Shown here piece after piece: positions 10,222-19,882 of a stretch of 23,072 nt of DNA. Within the stretch, counting starts at the first letter, position 1. Each line of letters begins with the position of its first letter. Under the pieces are notes generated by a model. It had not been told where the DNA came from, did not search any database, and saw nothing but the letters and a program-made list of their open reading frames with translations. The DNA comes from Polysphondylium violaceum (Eukaryota > Evosea > Eumycetozoa > Dictyosteliales > Dictyosteliaceae). Where the stretch lies: the NCBI GenBank assembly GCA_000277445.1, contig AJWJ01000382.1, positions 1 to 23,072 on the forward strand, read 5' to 3'. Position numbers and translations under genes: made by a program.

Positions 10222-12253
10222 TTAATCAAGTTCATCAACAGTACCAGATTTGTTTGGAGCACCGCCCATATCTGGCATACCGCCTGGCATACCACCTTCT
10301 GGCATACCGCCTGGCATACCACCTTCTTGGTATAATTTGGTCATAATTGGGTTGACAATCTTTTCAAGTTTTTCTTGTTGATGTTGGAATTCTTCCTTTT
10401 CAGCAGAGTTGCTAGTCTCTAACCATTTAATTGCTTCTTCAACGGCGGCTTCAATGGTAGATTTTTCTTCAGCAGAGATTTTACCGGCAATCTTTTCATC
10501 TCTAATAGAGGAACGAACGCTAAAGGCATAGTTTTCTAATTTGTTCTTTAATTCAACCTTTTCTTTTTGAGCTTCATCTTGAGACTTGAATTTTTCAGCA
10601 TCGGCAACCATCTTTTCAATTTGTTCTTTGGATAATCTACCCTTGTCGTTGGTAATGGTGATCTTTTGTTTGTTACCAGTGGTCTTATCTTCAGCAGATA
10701 CATTGAGAATACCATTGGCATCAACATCAAAAGTGACTTCAATTTGTGGAACACCTCTTGGAGCTGGTGGGATACCACTGAGTTCAAATTTACCGAGTAA
10801 ATTGTTATCACGGGTCATGGAACGTTCACCTTCGTATACTTGAATCAATACACCTGGTTGGTTATCAGAGTAGGTAGAGAAAGTTTGACTCTTTTTGCAT
10901 GGAATAGTAGTGTTTCTTGGAATCAAAGAAGTCATAACACCACCGGCAGTTTCAAGACCCATAGATAATGGAGCAACATCTAAAAGTAAGAGATCGGCAA
11001 CCTTTTCACCACCTTCATTGTTGAGAATGGCAGCTTGGACGGCAGCACCATAGGCAACGGCTTCATCAGGATTGATGGATTTGTTCAATTCCTTACCATT
11101 GAAAAAGTCTTGGAGGAGTTGTTGAACTTTTGGAATACGAGTGGAACCACCGACAAGTACAATTTCATTGATGGTCTTTTTATCCAATTTAGAGTCTCTG
11201 AGTACTTTTTCAACTGGATCAATACAACCACGGAAGAGATCGGCACAAAGTTCTTCGAAACGAGCTCTAGTGATAGAGGTATAGAAATCAATACCTTCAA
11301 AGAGGGAATCAATTTCAATAGAGGCTTGGGAGCTTGAAGAGAGGGTTCTCTTGGCACGTTCACAAGCGGTTCTTAAACGACGGACAGCTCTTTGGTTACC
11401 CATGATATCTTTTTTATTTTTTCTCTTGAATTCTTCGACAAAGTGGTTGACCATACGGTTATCAAAATCTTCACCACCCAAATGAGTATCACCAGCGGTA
11501 GCTTTGACTTCAAAGACACCATCTTCAATGGTAAGGAGGGAGACATCAAATGTACCACCACCGAGATCGAAAATTAAAATATTCTTTTCACCAGCACCTT
11601 TCTTTTCAAGACCATAGGCAATAGCGGCGGCAGTTGGTTCATTAATGATACGTTGGACATTTAATTTGGCAATAGTACCGGCATCTTTGGTGGCTTGACG
11701 TTGTGAATCATTGAAATAGGCTGGAACAGTAATGACAGCTTTATCGATAGTTTTACCGAGGAAAGCTTCGGCGGTTTCCTTCATCTTAATGAGGACCATA
11801 GAGGAAATTTCTTCTGGTGAAAAAGTTTTGGTTTCATGTTTAAATTCAACTTGAATGTATGGTTTGTCACCTTCTTTAGCAACAACTTTGAATGGCCAAT
11901 GTTTCATATCGGCTTGAACAACAGAATCTCCAAATTTACGACCAATCAAACGTTTGGCATCAAATACTGTATTGGTTGGATTCATAGCGACTTGATTCTT
12001 GGCAGCATCACCAATTAATCTTTCAGTATCGGTAAAAGCAACATAGGATGGGGTAGTTCTATTACCTTGATCGTTGGCAATAATTTCAACTCTATCATTT
12101 TGCCATACACCTATGAAAATTTAAATAAAAAATAAAAAAAAACCAGTCAATATATTGTTAAGATATAGGAGATAGATAGAAAATATAAAAAAATATTAAA
12201 AACTTACCAACACAAGAATAGGTAGTACCTAAATCAATACCAATGGAAGACAT
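10222..12253 (-). CDS. Hsp70 chaperone, cytosolic type, ending DELD
   Basis: Exon 1 is 12253-12208 and exon 2 is 12110-10222, with a 97-nt intron after the first base of codon 16. They join to 644 residues, the normal Hsp70 length. The start is [14 protein letters not shown] with no signal or mitochondrial presequence. Family signatures are the N-terminal [20 protein letters not shown] near residue 200 and [13 protein letters not shown] near 335, followed by the substrate-binding domain and a C-terminal lid with [16 protein letters not shown] repeats. These resemble the GGMP repeats of other protist cytosolic Hsp70s. The very last residues are VDELD instead of the canonical EEVD that docks TPR co-chaperones (Hop, CHIP); they are not an ER-retention KDEL, since Asp is terminal. 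The codon choice is strongly biased toward a few preferred codons, as in highly expressed genes. I saw no clear heat-shock element upstream, so it may be a constitutive cognate. Confidence 0.96.
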
Positions 12254-12399
12254 TTTATATTATTTATATGTATATATATGTATAAAAATTCAATTTATTG
12301 TTAACACAAAAATTAATTAATATAAAAAAGTTGCTGTGTGAACTTGAGCAATTTATAAAATTAAAAATTTGCGTAAAAAAAAAAAAAAAAAAAAAATTA

Positions 12400-12418
12400 A
12401 CCCCAAATTAAATGGGGT
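12400..12418. repeat. Inverted repeat ACCCCA-N7-TGGGGT
   Basis: Perfect 6-bp arms flank a 7-nt AATTAAA spacer immediately next to a 20+ A run, about 150 bp upstream of the Hsp70 start codon. It is G/C-rich in very AT-rich surroundings, so a protein-binding site is plausible, but no regulator can be named. Confidence 0.5.
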
Positions 12419-12758
12419 ATGAGAAGATTTCATCTAAATTCCTTGCCATTTTTGTCGAAATTTTTCATTTGTTCACAAAATTTTTCCTTTTTGTTTGGAG
12501 TAGATATTTTTTAGTTTTTGATTCTTTTTCCTCAAAAATATAAAAAAGATCTGACTCTTATTAGAATAAAAATCGTCTTTTTGGAAAATCAATAGAGTTC
12601 TTCTGAACAGAGATCATATTGATATGAATTCAACTGTTATTATATTATTGATATTGTTCGTGTTAAAGATTCGACAGAGTATACCTTTATTATTAATAAT
12701 ACTTCCGAGATGAGTTTTATCTTAAAGTTTTAAAGAATAATATGTGATTAGAGGAAAT

Positions 12759-12781
12759 GTTTAATCTAACAAAGATTAAAC
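12759..12781. repeat. Perfect 9-bp inverted repeat with 5-nt loop
   Basis: GTTTAATCT at 12759-12767 pairs perfectly with AGATTAAAC at 12773-12781 around an AACAA loop. It lies in the gap between Hsp70 and the prenyltransferase gene. It could be a cis element or part of a small RNA; nothing else in the sequence decides this. Confidence 0.5.
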
Positions 12782-12982
12782 CTTTATCTTTATATAACTA
12801 TAAAATTAGAATTATACAGTAATTAATGAGTAACATTTTTGGGGGTGAGTGGGTGCAATTTTAAACAATAAAGGCATATGATCAAAATACTGTTGCATCT
12901 TGTCAACCTATTTTCAGAAATGATTTTAACAATAAGCACTTATGGTCATATTTTTTTTTTAATTTTACACTATTTTTTTTAT

Positions 12983-13927
12983 TTATTTTATCATAATCCC
13001 AATTGTAAACAAAGAATGAACTAAAAAAGTGATATAAAAATTTCTTACTTTAATATTTTTATAGTTCCTATTATTTAAAAGAGTTGTTGTTTTTGATATA
13101 TATGGGTATAAAAATAGAGGTAAATTTAAAAATAAATTATTCTCCAAAATTGAAATTAAAAAATAAATACTTAATGATCTATAAAAGATATTTAATTAGG
13201 AAAAGATTTTAAAAACTATAAAACAATTGAATTTTACATACAATAAATAAGAAAATGTAATTAAATTTATGGTAGCTCTTTCCCCAATCAACATTGGTGT
13301 TGAATAAACACCACCTTGTTTATCTTCATCAATGTCTATTAATAAATTGGTCAACATTGACATGATACATAAAAAGAAAGTGGGTAGACCAAAGAGTAGA
13401 GATTTGTAACTAATTTCTCCTGTGCTCCAAAAATATCCAATAAAAGGCATTATTCCATAATAGAGCATCATTATTTCTGCCATAAAAAGTTTTTCTTTGA
13501 ATCTAAATGGTGGTGTATTGTAGAGAAAACAACTTGCAATCAAAAGTAAAAAACAAAAAAATGAAAAGCATTGTTGGAATAAATTAAAATGATTAAATGA
13601 AATTATAAACAAAACAAAGAGTAATAACAATGATCGATAGACATAGGCAAAAATATCTTTTCTTGTTAAATCAAAATCAAACATTGTTCTATCGTTGGCA
13701 GTTTCTTTTTTATCAACACCTGCTTCCATGTCATATAACGAGTTTAGTAGCACCATAATAGTATAGATTTTAAAAGCCATAAATAAAATCACAGGCGTGT
13801 ATGGATTAATAATTCCAGTTTCTTTATATCCAAACAAAATACCAATCAACAATGTAGATAATGTACCAATACTACATTGTGCTCTAAATCCAAAATAAAT
13901 CCCTTTTAATTGTTTAAATGAGAGCAT
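12983..13927 (-). CDS. UbiA-superfamily membrane prenyltransferase (MenA/UBIAD1-like)
   Basis: Exon 1 is 13927-13242 and exon 2 is 13178-12983. A 63-nt intron (donor GTATGT, acceptor TTTTATAG) joins them in frame to 293 residues, the normal size of this family. Reading through the donor would give a shorter 243-residue protein lacking its last membrane helices. UbiA enzymes transfer a polyprenyl chain to an aromatic acceptor inside a membrane. Both Mg/diphosphate motifs are visible: NSLYDMEAGVDK (N62, D66, D72) and NLLIDIDEDKQGG (N194, D198, D202). The NxxxDxxxGxD form and the following STPMLIGE segment fit MenA/UBIAD1 (naphthoquinone or vitamin K type) better than COQ2. YNTPPFRFKEKLFMAE at 136-151 also matches MenA. 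About eight or nine hydrophobic helices are visible. The exact acceptor is an inference. Confidence 0.82.
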
Positions 13928-14294
13928 TTTTCTTTTTAATAGCTTTTTATTTATATCATAGAAATAAAATCAAAAAAGCTCTGCACAAAGTTTATAAATA
14001 AAAGAAGATAGAAAGGATTGTTAAAGTAAATAAAAAAAAAAAAAAAAAAATAAGCTATTCGAATGCATATTATTATCTTTTAGTGATTAATTATTAATAG
14101 AAATATTTTTAGTACCTCTCAATCTTGTTTTGAATAGAATTCATATGTAATTGTACCAAACATTCACCTATAATTTTTTATTTTTTTACAGATATACTGT
14201 TTTTTCAAAAATCAAAGGGTGATATTATGTGGCAAAAAAAAAAAAAAAAAAACACAAGATTAATTCATTTATCCATTTTATTCTTAATTAATAA
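13928..14294. other. Intergenic region, low complexity
   Basis: No exon is visible. It holds runs of A at about 14031-14050 and 14234-14251 and T-rich segments. It should contain the prenyltransferase promoter at its left end and the 3' end of the transportin-like transcript at its right end. Confidence 0.5.
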
Positions 14295-16837
14295 TCACAG
14301 TCGATAAAGTTCTTTTAATTTATAGATTATATTTTTAAATTCTTGAACAAGAGTAGGATTTAAAGATGACGAGTCGCTTTCAAATTTTCTACCAAGGGTG
14401 GAGAAAATGGAAGACAACATTACTTGTTTTCTTTTTTTAGACACAATATACAATTTCAAGAACTCCAAAAGTTCTTGATACCTCTTTTCTTTTTGTTGAT
14501 CGGTTTTGTCACCTGTAAAACTAGAGCACGCTTCGATGTAGGGAGTAATAATTAAAACAATTTTCTCTGGATACTGTTTGGCAATGACATTAAAGAGTAA
14601 AAGATTTTGTTGAATACCTTGTTTGTCAAAGGCGCCTAAAAATTCATCGCTAAACAAATAATCTACTTGGTCTGGGAATTTTTCAATGATCTTTTTCATT
14701 AGCTTTGAGAATATTGGATTGGATAATTGGGAGCCTATTTTGTTGGACAACTTGGCCATTAGTTGTTGGAGGGGGTTGAAATTTGAGATAACTTTTTTGA
14801 TCAAATACTTGTAAATGGTGTACACTTTGGAGGCTTCCACTTTATAGAGACGGGGGAGTAGCGATAGAATTTCATTTAGTTTATCGTTTTCCAAATTTTC
14901 AAATGATCTCGATTTGAATAGAAATCCCAGTCCTCTCAGACCTTCTTGAATGTTTTCCTCTTGATTTAAATCTGATTTAATAAGCTTTATACATATTTCC
15001 ATAAGTGAGTCAAAATGATTGTTTTCATATTGACTCGCTGTGCTAAATAGACAGAGGGATTTAAAGGCTTTTATAAATTTATCACCCATGTTCCCAGCCA
15101 AGGCAACCGATAGATGATGATGGTACAGCTGAGAGATTTCTTGTGTATCAATCTTTTTTTCGTGTAATATTTTGACCAACAACGTTAGACTATCATCGAC
15201 GAGACTAAGAATATCGTCCGAGTAGGAAGGGTAGCAGAGTAGCAACTTTTCAATGATTAAAGTAAAATAGGGTAGTGTGGAGGGCATCCAAACCTTTTCC
15301 AGTTCAACTAGAAATGGGTACAAAGAGAGACACAATGCCTCTTGAAGTTGGTCAATTGGAGTTGATATTTGGTCAATGTATAGATTGAATACGGTGTCTA
15401 TTAGTTTTTCATTGTTTGACTGTAAAATGAATTTAGCCATATTTCCAAGGGTCCACCAAGAAGTATATTGAAGCCACATGTGTTGATCATCATTGATACA
15501 CTCGCTCGTTGTCTTTATGAGTTTATCCAAATTTGCTCTGAAATAGGTATCATATTTTAATAGACCCAACACAAATATACCCGTTTCTCTAATCTTCCAA
15601 TCATTTTGTCTCTGTAATTTATCTTCAATCACCGGTAGTAGTTGTGGTAAAACATCATCTTTTTCAATGATATTGGCAATGACTCCAATTAAAACTGCCG
15701 TCTTTTTTCGAAGTGTATATAATTCAAATCGTGTCGTATTGTTTTCATTATTTAATAAATGAATATTATAATCACTATATATTAAATTCTCTATCAAAGT
15801 TAAATGAAATCTAAATTTAATATGAATTAGTATTTGTTGTTGGAAGATTTATACGAATGATCAATATTTTCAAACATCAAGCTTACTCTTGTAAATCATT
15901 TGAAATAAAAGATAAATCATTGGTAGATGATATCAAATCTACCCAAAATTGAGTTGAAGGCAAAGATACCTTTTCACATGGATATTTCATCGTTTCAAAT
16001 AAAAACCATTTAATAGATGGAATGACTTCCAATACTTCTTGTTGGTAATGCACAAGCAGAGATTTATAACACAAAAGAATAGAAGCGATAACATTGATAT
16101 TCGTATCATCCAATAGATTATAGAGAGCCTTTATCAACTCCTCTGCAATGGGGACATCGTCTTGAACGATAATTTCAGACAAGGTAGTCAACAAAAGGGA
16201 TCTATAGTTTGAATTTGTGGTGTGCTTTAAACTTTTGATCAAAGTTTCACCAAACTCTGATAAATCTTCATTGTCGAAATCTCTTTTAATATTTTCCAAA
16301 AGTTTACATGCTATCGAATAGTAGTGCTCCCTGTTTATCGTATCTCTATTATTACCAAACTCCAATAGTTTCTCTACGATAATGGCCCAATCAATCATAA
16401 AGTTATTATCGACCAAACCCAAAACAAAATCTGAAATCTCTTGATTGGTGTCCAAGAGCAGATTGGGATTGACTTCAAATTGCTTGGGTCCGCCCTCAAC
16501 CACCAACTCCTTGATCCTCTCTCCCACCTTTAGTCTATCTTGAATCGACAACAATTCCTTATGATTAAATAATGCATTCAATTTGCGCAGATTATTCTTT
16601 ATTATTTATTTCTATTAATATACATTGATTAATTCCTACTCGTACGAGGAGTAGTAGTGCTAATATTCAGTGTGATAGTTACACTAGATCTATAGTCTTT
16701 ACATTCTGTAAAGTGGTTTTCAATCTTTGTTTTATCTCTTCCCATTGATCACTTTTAATTTTGCTGATCAACACACAGTTTTCCCAAGTGAAAATTTGAT
16801 AAAAAAAAAAAAACCAAACTTTATAAAATTCCATCAT
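14295..16837 (-). CDS. Transportin-like karyopherin beta (HEAT repeat protein)
   Basis: The secure exons are 16596-15887 and 15810-14295, joined across a 76-nt intron (donor GTAAGC, acceptor AATTTAG); both exons lack a plausible initiator. A likely first exon is 16837-16703 (ATG, 45 codons, containing QWEEIKQRLKTTLQN, which fits the Trp-containing transportin N-terminus), giving 786 residues. Its first about 28 residues are hydrophobic, run over a 13-T tract and are uncertain. Transportins import cargo into the nucleus and release it on Ran-GTP. HEAT-type helices run throughout. The best matches to transportin are the LPSTQFWVDL segment (like ACEFWLTL), LRKKTAVLIGVIANI and DWKIRETGIFVLG, and SWWTLGNMAKFIL, in the family order. 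The loop before LRKKTA, which is long and acidic in transportin, is short here and not acidic. The protein is about 100 residues shorter than usual. It could be another divergent importin. Confidence 0.65.
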
Positions 16838-17283
16838 CTGGATATATAGAGATAATGCAAAAATATAAAATGGGGGGCAGAGGGTATATTTGGTTCCACA
16901 TAAATTTGAGAAAAAAAAATGATTCAACCACAAACCACACACACATATATATAATAGTATAATATTCACACATTCACACACACTATACTCCTCTACATAT
17001 ATACACTATTTTTAAAAACATATATTATCTATCCTATCATATATTATCATCATAGGGTGATTAAAATCTTTTCTCTTATTATAGATTGAGAGTTCATTCA
17101 GTTGTAGTAACTTTTGAAATAGAGGAATCAAGTACAATAACAATAACAGCTATAATAATCTAATATCTCTCTCTCTTTGTTTTTTTTTTATTTATTTTTA
17201 TTTTATATATATATATACATTTATTTAATATTTATAACTTTTTATAATACATATAAAATAACGAAAATAAATATTATATATAA
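16838..17283. promoter_or_regulatory. Divergent promoter interval with CA-rich and TA-rich tracts
   Basis: The gap between the leftward transportin-like gene and the rightward MRH-RING gene has no convincing exon. It contains CCACAAACCACACACACATATATA at about 16928-16951, ACACACAC at 16975-16984, a CTCTCTCTC patch at 17166-17175 and a TATATATATATA stretch near 17205-17216. The T-run and TATA-like stretch about 80 bp before 17284 probably belong to the promoter of the rightward gene. Confidence 0.45.
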
Positions 17284-18580
17284 ATGTATAGAAATAATAT
17301 AAAAATGATGATATTTATATATTTGATCATTATATTTGCATTTAGTATTAGTGGTTCTCTTTGCAATGGTATAATAGATTCAAAACAACTACAAACACAT
17401 ATAAAAGAAAGAGAATCATTTTCAACATCATCATCTTCATCTTCATCCTCACCAAATAGCAATAATAATAATAACAGTTTTCAAGATATTTGTTCATCTC
17501 CTCTAACTCTTGATAACTATCAATATGATCTTTCAAGTTTAGAAAAGTATGTATATAAACATATACATATAGTATATCTCAAACACACAGGTATATTTAA
17601 TATTAATATCAATGTTTTATCAAAGTAAAATATTTGAATATAGTAATATTTACAACTCAACATTTTTTATCAATCTTTGTCTCAAGAATACAACATCACC
17701 ATGTCCCGATGATGTAGTTTGTGAAATTCATGATTTTCCAAATAGGACCAAAGAAATCTATGATCTTGCAATACCATCAACTCTTTTATATGTCTCTAAT
17801 GGAATGGTTGGTTTAGATTTATACTATACTGGTGGTTATTGTGAGAATGATCAGTATTTTAACACCACCATTAGTTTGGTATGTGATCAAAATGAAGAAG
17901 GAAATTTAATTATAACTTCAAAACATTGTGCTCAATCAATCATTATTAAAACAAAATATTGTTGTCCAAATCAAACTAAACCAGGTCGTAAGTAAATCAC
18001 TTTTATTTATTGATCAAATATACGTATACTAATTTTCATGATTATCATCATATTTTATATACTTTTAGTTAGTTTAATGACAATATTTGTAATATTGTTT
18101 GGATGCATTTTAGTTTTAATTTTATTATTTGGATTGGGCTATTCCTGTAGGGAACGTTTAAAAAGATGTTGTTGTAATTGTTTAGGTTCAAATCAAAACG
18201 AATATATTCCAATTAATCAAAATATAAATATTAATGGTGATATTGAAAATAATAATAATAATCAAAATAATAGTAATAATAACAATAATAGTTATCAAAA
18301 TAGTAATAGCAATAACAATAATAATAATAATAATAGCAATAATAGCAATAGCAGCAGCAGCAATAATAATAATCAACTATTATATGATCATGAAATATTA
18401 CAAGGATCAACACCAACTCAAGAATCAAATTATTGTTCAATATGCTTTGAAAATATTATAAATACAGTTTTGATTGAGTGTGGTCATAGTGCTGTGTGTC
18501 TTGGTTGCACTAAAAAGATTAAAGAATGTCCAATATGTAGAAAGAATATACTAAAAGTTGTTCAAATCTATCCAGTTTAA
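17284..18580 (+). CDS. Type I membrane protein: Atg27/MRH-like lumenal domain, TM helix, C-terminal RING finger
   Basis: Exons 17284-17546, 17644-17987 and 18069-18580 join in frame to 372 residues. An alternative second acceptor at 17626 would add six. A signal peptide (IFIYLIIIFAFSISG) precedes a Ser/Asn linker. A Cys-rich domain follows (about residues 72-200): YDLSSLE, FINLC, PC, VC, then YYTGGYCENDQYFNTTISLVCD and CAQSIIIKTKYCCP, the layout of Atg27/mannose-6-phosphate-receptor-homology domains. The Arg usually found before the TTI strand in lectin-type MRH domains is absent. A single TM helix (FVILFGCILVLILLFGLG) leads to a Cys-rich juxtamembrane patch and an Asn tract. The terminal C3HC4 RING is C-x2-C-x11-C-G-H-x3-C-x2-C-x6-C-x2-C. 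The protein is probably an E3 ubiquitin ligase of the endolysosomal/Golgi system, with a lumenal sensor or sorting domain. That role is inferred from architecture. Confidence 0.8.
18248..18373 (+). repeat. AAT/AAC/AGC triplet array encoding poly-Asn/Ser
   Basis: An imperfect triplet array in the third exon of the MRH-RING gene encodes an Asn-rich linker with a short Ser run between the membrane-proximal Cys patch and the RING finger. The open frames that overlap it on both strands are by-products of the repeat. Confidence 0.9.
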
Positions 18581-18665
18581 ATAATAGTTCATCCCTATCT
18601 ATATTAATGTAAATTGTAAAAAGAAAGAAAAAAAAAAAAAAAAAAATCCATAGTTGCTAAAACAA

Positions 18666-18726
18666 ACAGAAAAAAAGAGAGAGAGAAGATCCTACAATAG
18701 GGAACAGAAAAAAAGAGAGAGAAGAT
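18666..18726. repeat. Short direct repeat of an A/GA-rich unit
   Basis: ACAGAAAAAAAGAGAGAGAGAAGAT at 18666-18690 recurs at 18704-18726 with one GA unit fewer, separated by 13 bp. It lies in the small gap between the convergent MRH-RING gene and the minus-strand gene to its right. It looks like a local duplication of simple sequence. Confidence 0.7.
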
Positions 18727-18812
18727 TATTATTTTTTTATTAATTTAGAATTGATAATCATTCTTCTTTTAGTGGGTATAGGAGTAAGAGTAATAGTATG
18801 GTAGAAACAAAA

Positions 18813-19398
18813 CTAGGATTTCTTTATTAATTTAGAATAAACCAATTGTTGAATATTCATATCACCATTCATTTTAAATGATTTTAACAAGTAAATTAAT
18901 TCATCAATAGAGTTTTTATCTCTAGGAATTGAAAATTCTAAAACTGTATTGTTTTCTTGAATTTCTGATGTTGAATCAATATCTCCATCATTATTATCAT
19001 TATTACTATTCTTTTTTTCACCAATATTTTCATCAATATTTTCATTTAAATCTTGAGAATTATTTAAATTTAAAAATGATGAGTTTAAAACAATACCATT
19101 ACTCATACTATTCTTCATTGATGAATCTCTTTGTAGTTGATTTGCAGGGGACTTTAATGTAGAATAATATTTTGCTAAAATTCTTTTAGTAGAGACGATA
19201 TGAAGTGTATGTCCATCAAATAATGTTAGTTGTTTACAACCAACATTAAATGACGTTGCGCGATAAACTTGAGAATCTATGACAACAAAGGAAGGTTTCT
19301 TTTTTTTAAAGCTTTCAAATTTCCAATCAATCAATTCAACATAGTTACTTTCTAGCTCTTGAAGTGATGGGATTGATGTATTTATAGGAAAGTGACAT
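18813..19398 (-). CDS. Hypothetical protein with unresolved 5' end
   Basis: An open frame reads leftward to a stop at 18813 with clear coding character. It contains LIDWKFESFKKKK, PSFVVIDSQVYRATSFNVG, LTLFDGHTLHIVSTKRILAKYY, an Asn/Asp/Glu-rich linker, and a C-terminal FSIPRDKNSIDELIYLLKSF. I do not recognise it. The protein is soluble and mixed alpha/beta with no signal peptide. Protein-like sequence (SIPSLQELESNYVE) extends upstream in the same frame to about 19380, but that frame has no ATG before a stop. The nearest ATG, at 19398-19396, follows a typical A-rich leader (ACAAATA-ATG) and is in a different frame, one base out. Either there is a short upstream exon I cannot identify, a one-base sequence error near 19385, or a real frameshift. 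Coordinates to the right are therefore provisional. Confidence 0.5.
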
Positions 19399-19882
19399 TA
19401 TTTGTTTTTTAATTTCTATATTAAATCAAACTTTGAATGATAAAGATTATTTATTAAAGTTCTAAAGTACTTCATAATCTTTATCTATCTTAATTTGGAA
19501 ATTAAAATTTTAAATTAAATTTCCATCCATCATTTCCAAATCTGCAGATTTATTAGTTTTTTATACATTTTACAATGCTCCTGCATCAAGCCTGCAGACT
19601 ACCAATTTATTCATTAGATAGAACCTACTCCTAACTCTAGAGATAAGCCCTTTATGCACAAAGACATTTCAACTTTTCAGTGAAAAGTCTTTCGCCCATC
19701 TACACCTACAAGGGCAACTTTACATTCGTAACAATTGTATGAGTGAATTGAATAATCTTCTATCGGATTATTGTTACTTTTTTTAAAAAATACAGCTTTG
19801 TGATTTTTTTGAGGATGAAATCCCTTTCGTTCGGTTATTTTTTTTAAAATTTTTTTTTCATTTTCATTTAAAATTTGTAATA
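19399..19882. other. Intergenic region with a GC-richer block (about 19560-19780)
   Basis: The middle of this gap is noticeably richer in G and C than other intergenic DNA here. It contains a hairpin ACTTTTC-AGT-GAAAAGT at 19672-19688. A nested structure lies at 19728-19776: an outer GTAAC/GTTAC stem and an inner AATAATC/GATTATT stem, followed directly by seven T. On the minus strand a 57-codon stop-free stretch, about 19840 to 19670, contains CYECKVALVGVDGRKTFH, with a C-x2-C pair, but has no start. It might be a small RNA gene or a decayed coding fragment; I cannot decide. The last 60 bp form the DEAD-box promoter. Confidence 0.35.
19824..19882 (+). promoter_or_regulatory. Probable core promoter of the DEAD-box helicase gene
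   Basis: CTTTCGTT at 19824-19831 is followed by a T run, AAAA and a second T run (about 19838-19858), then a short A/T leader to the ATG at 19883. The arrangement closely mirrors that in front of MnmE. Confidence 0.45.

Larger units (their letters stand above)
12254..12982. other. Intergenic region upstream of Hsp70 and downstream of the prenyltransferase
   Basis: No exon is convincing. It should contain the Hsp70 promoter (leftward): a TATA-like tatatatatgtat block lies at 12266-12284 and a run of about 23 A at 12375-12396. Two clear hairpins are present: ACCCCA/TGGGGT at 12400-12418 and GTTTAATCT/AGATTAAAC at 12759-12781. No array of alternating GAA/TTC heat-shock units with proper spacing was found. 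Confidence 0.5.

Noticed and set aside
10586-12018. Plus-strand ORFs antisense to Hsp70
   Set aside because: They are shadows of a highly codon-biased gene; the sense strand encodes a complete Hsp70.
12254-12650. Heat-shock elements upstream of Hsp70
   Set aside because: Candidate GAA/TTC pairs (for example GAAGATTTC at about 12423 and TTCTGAA at about 12602) have the wrong spacing for nGAAnnTTCn units, and no array of three is present.
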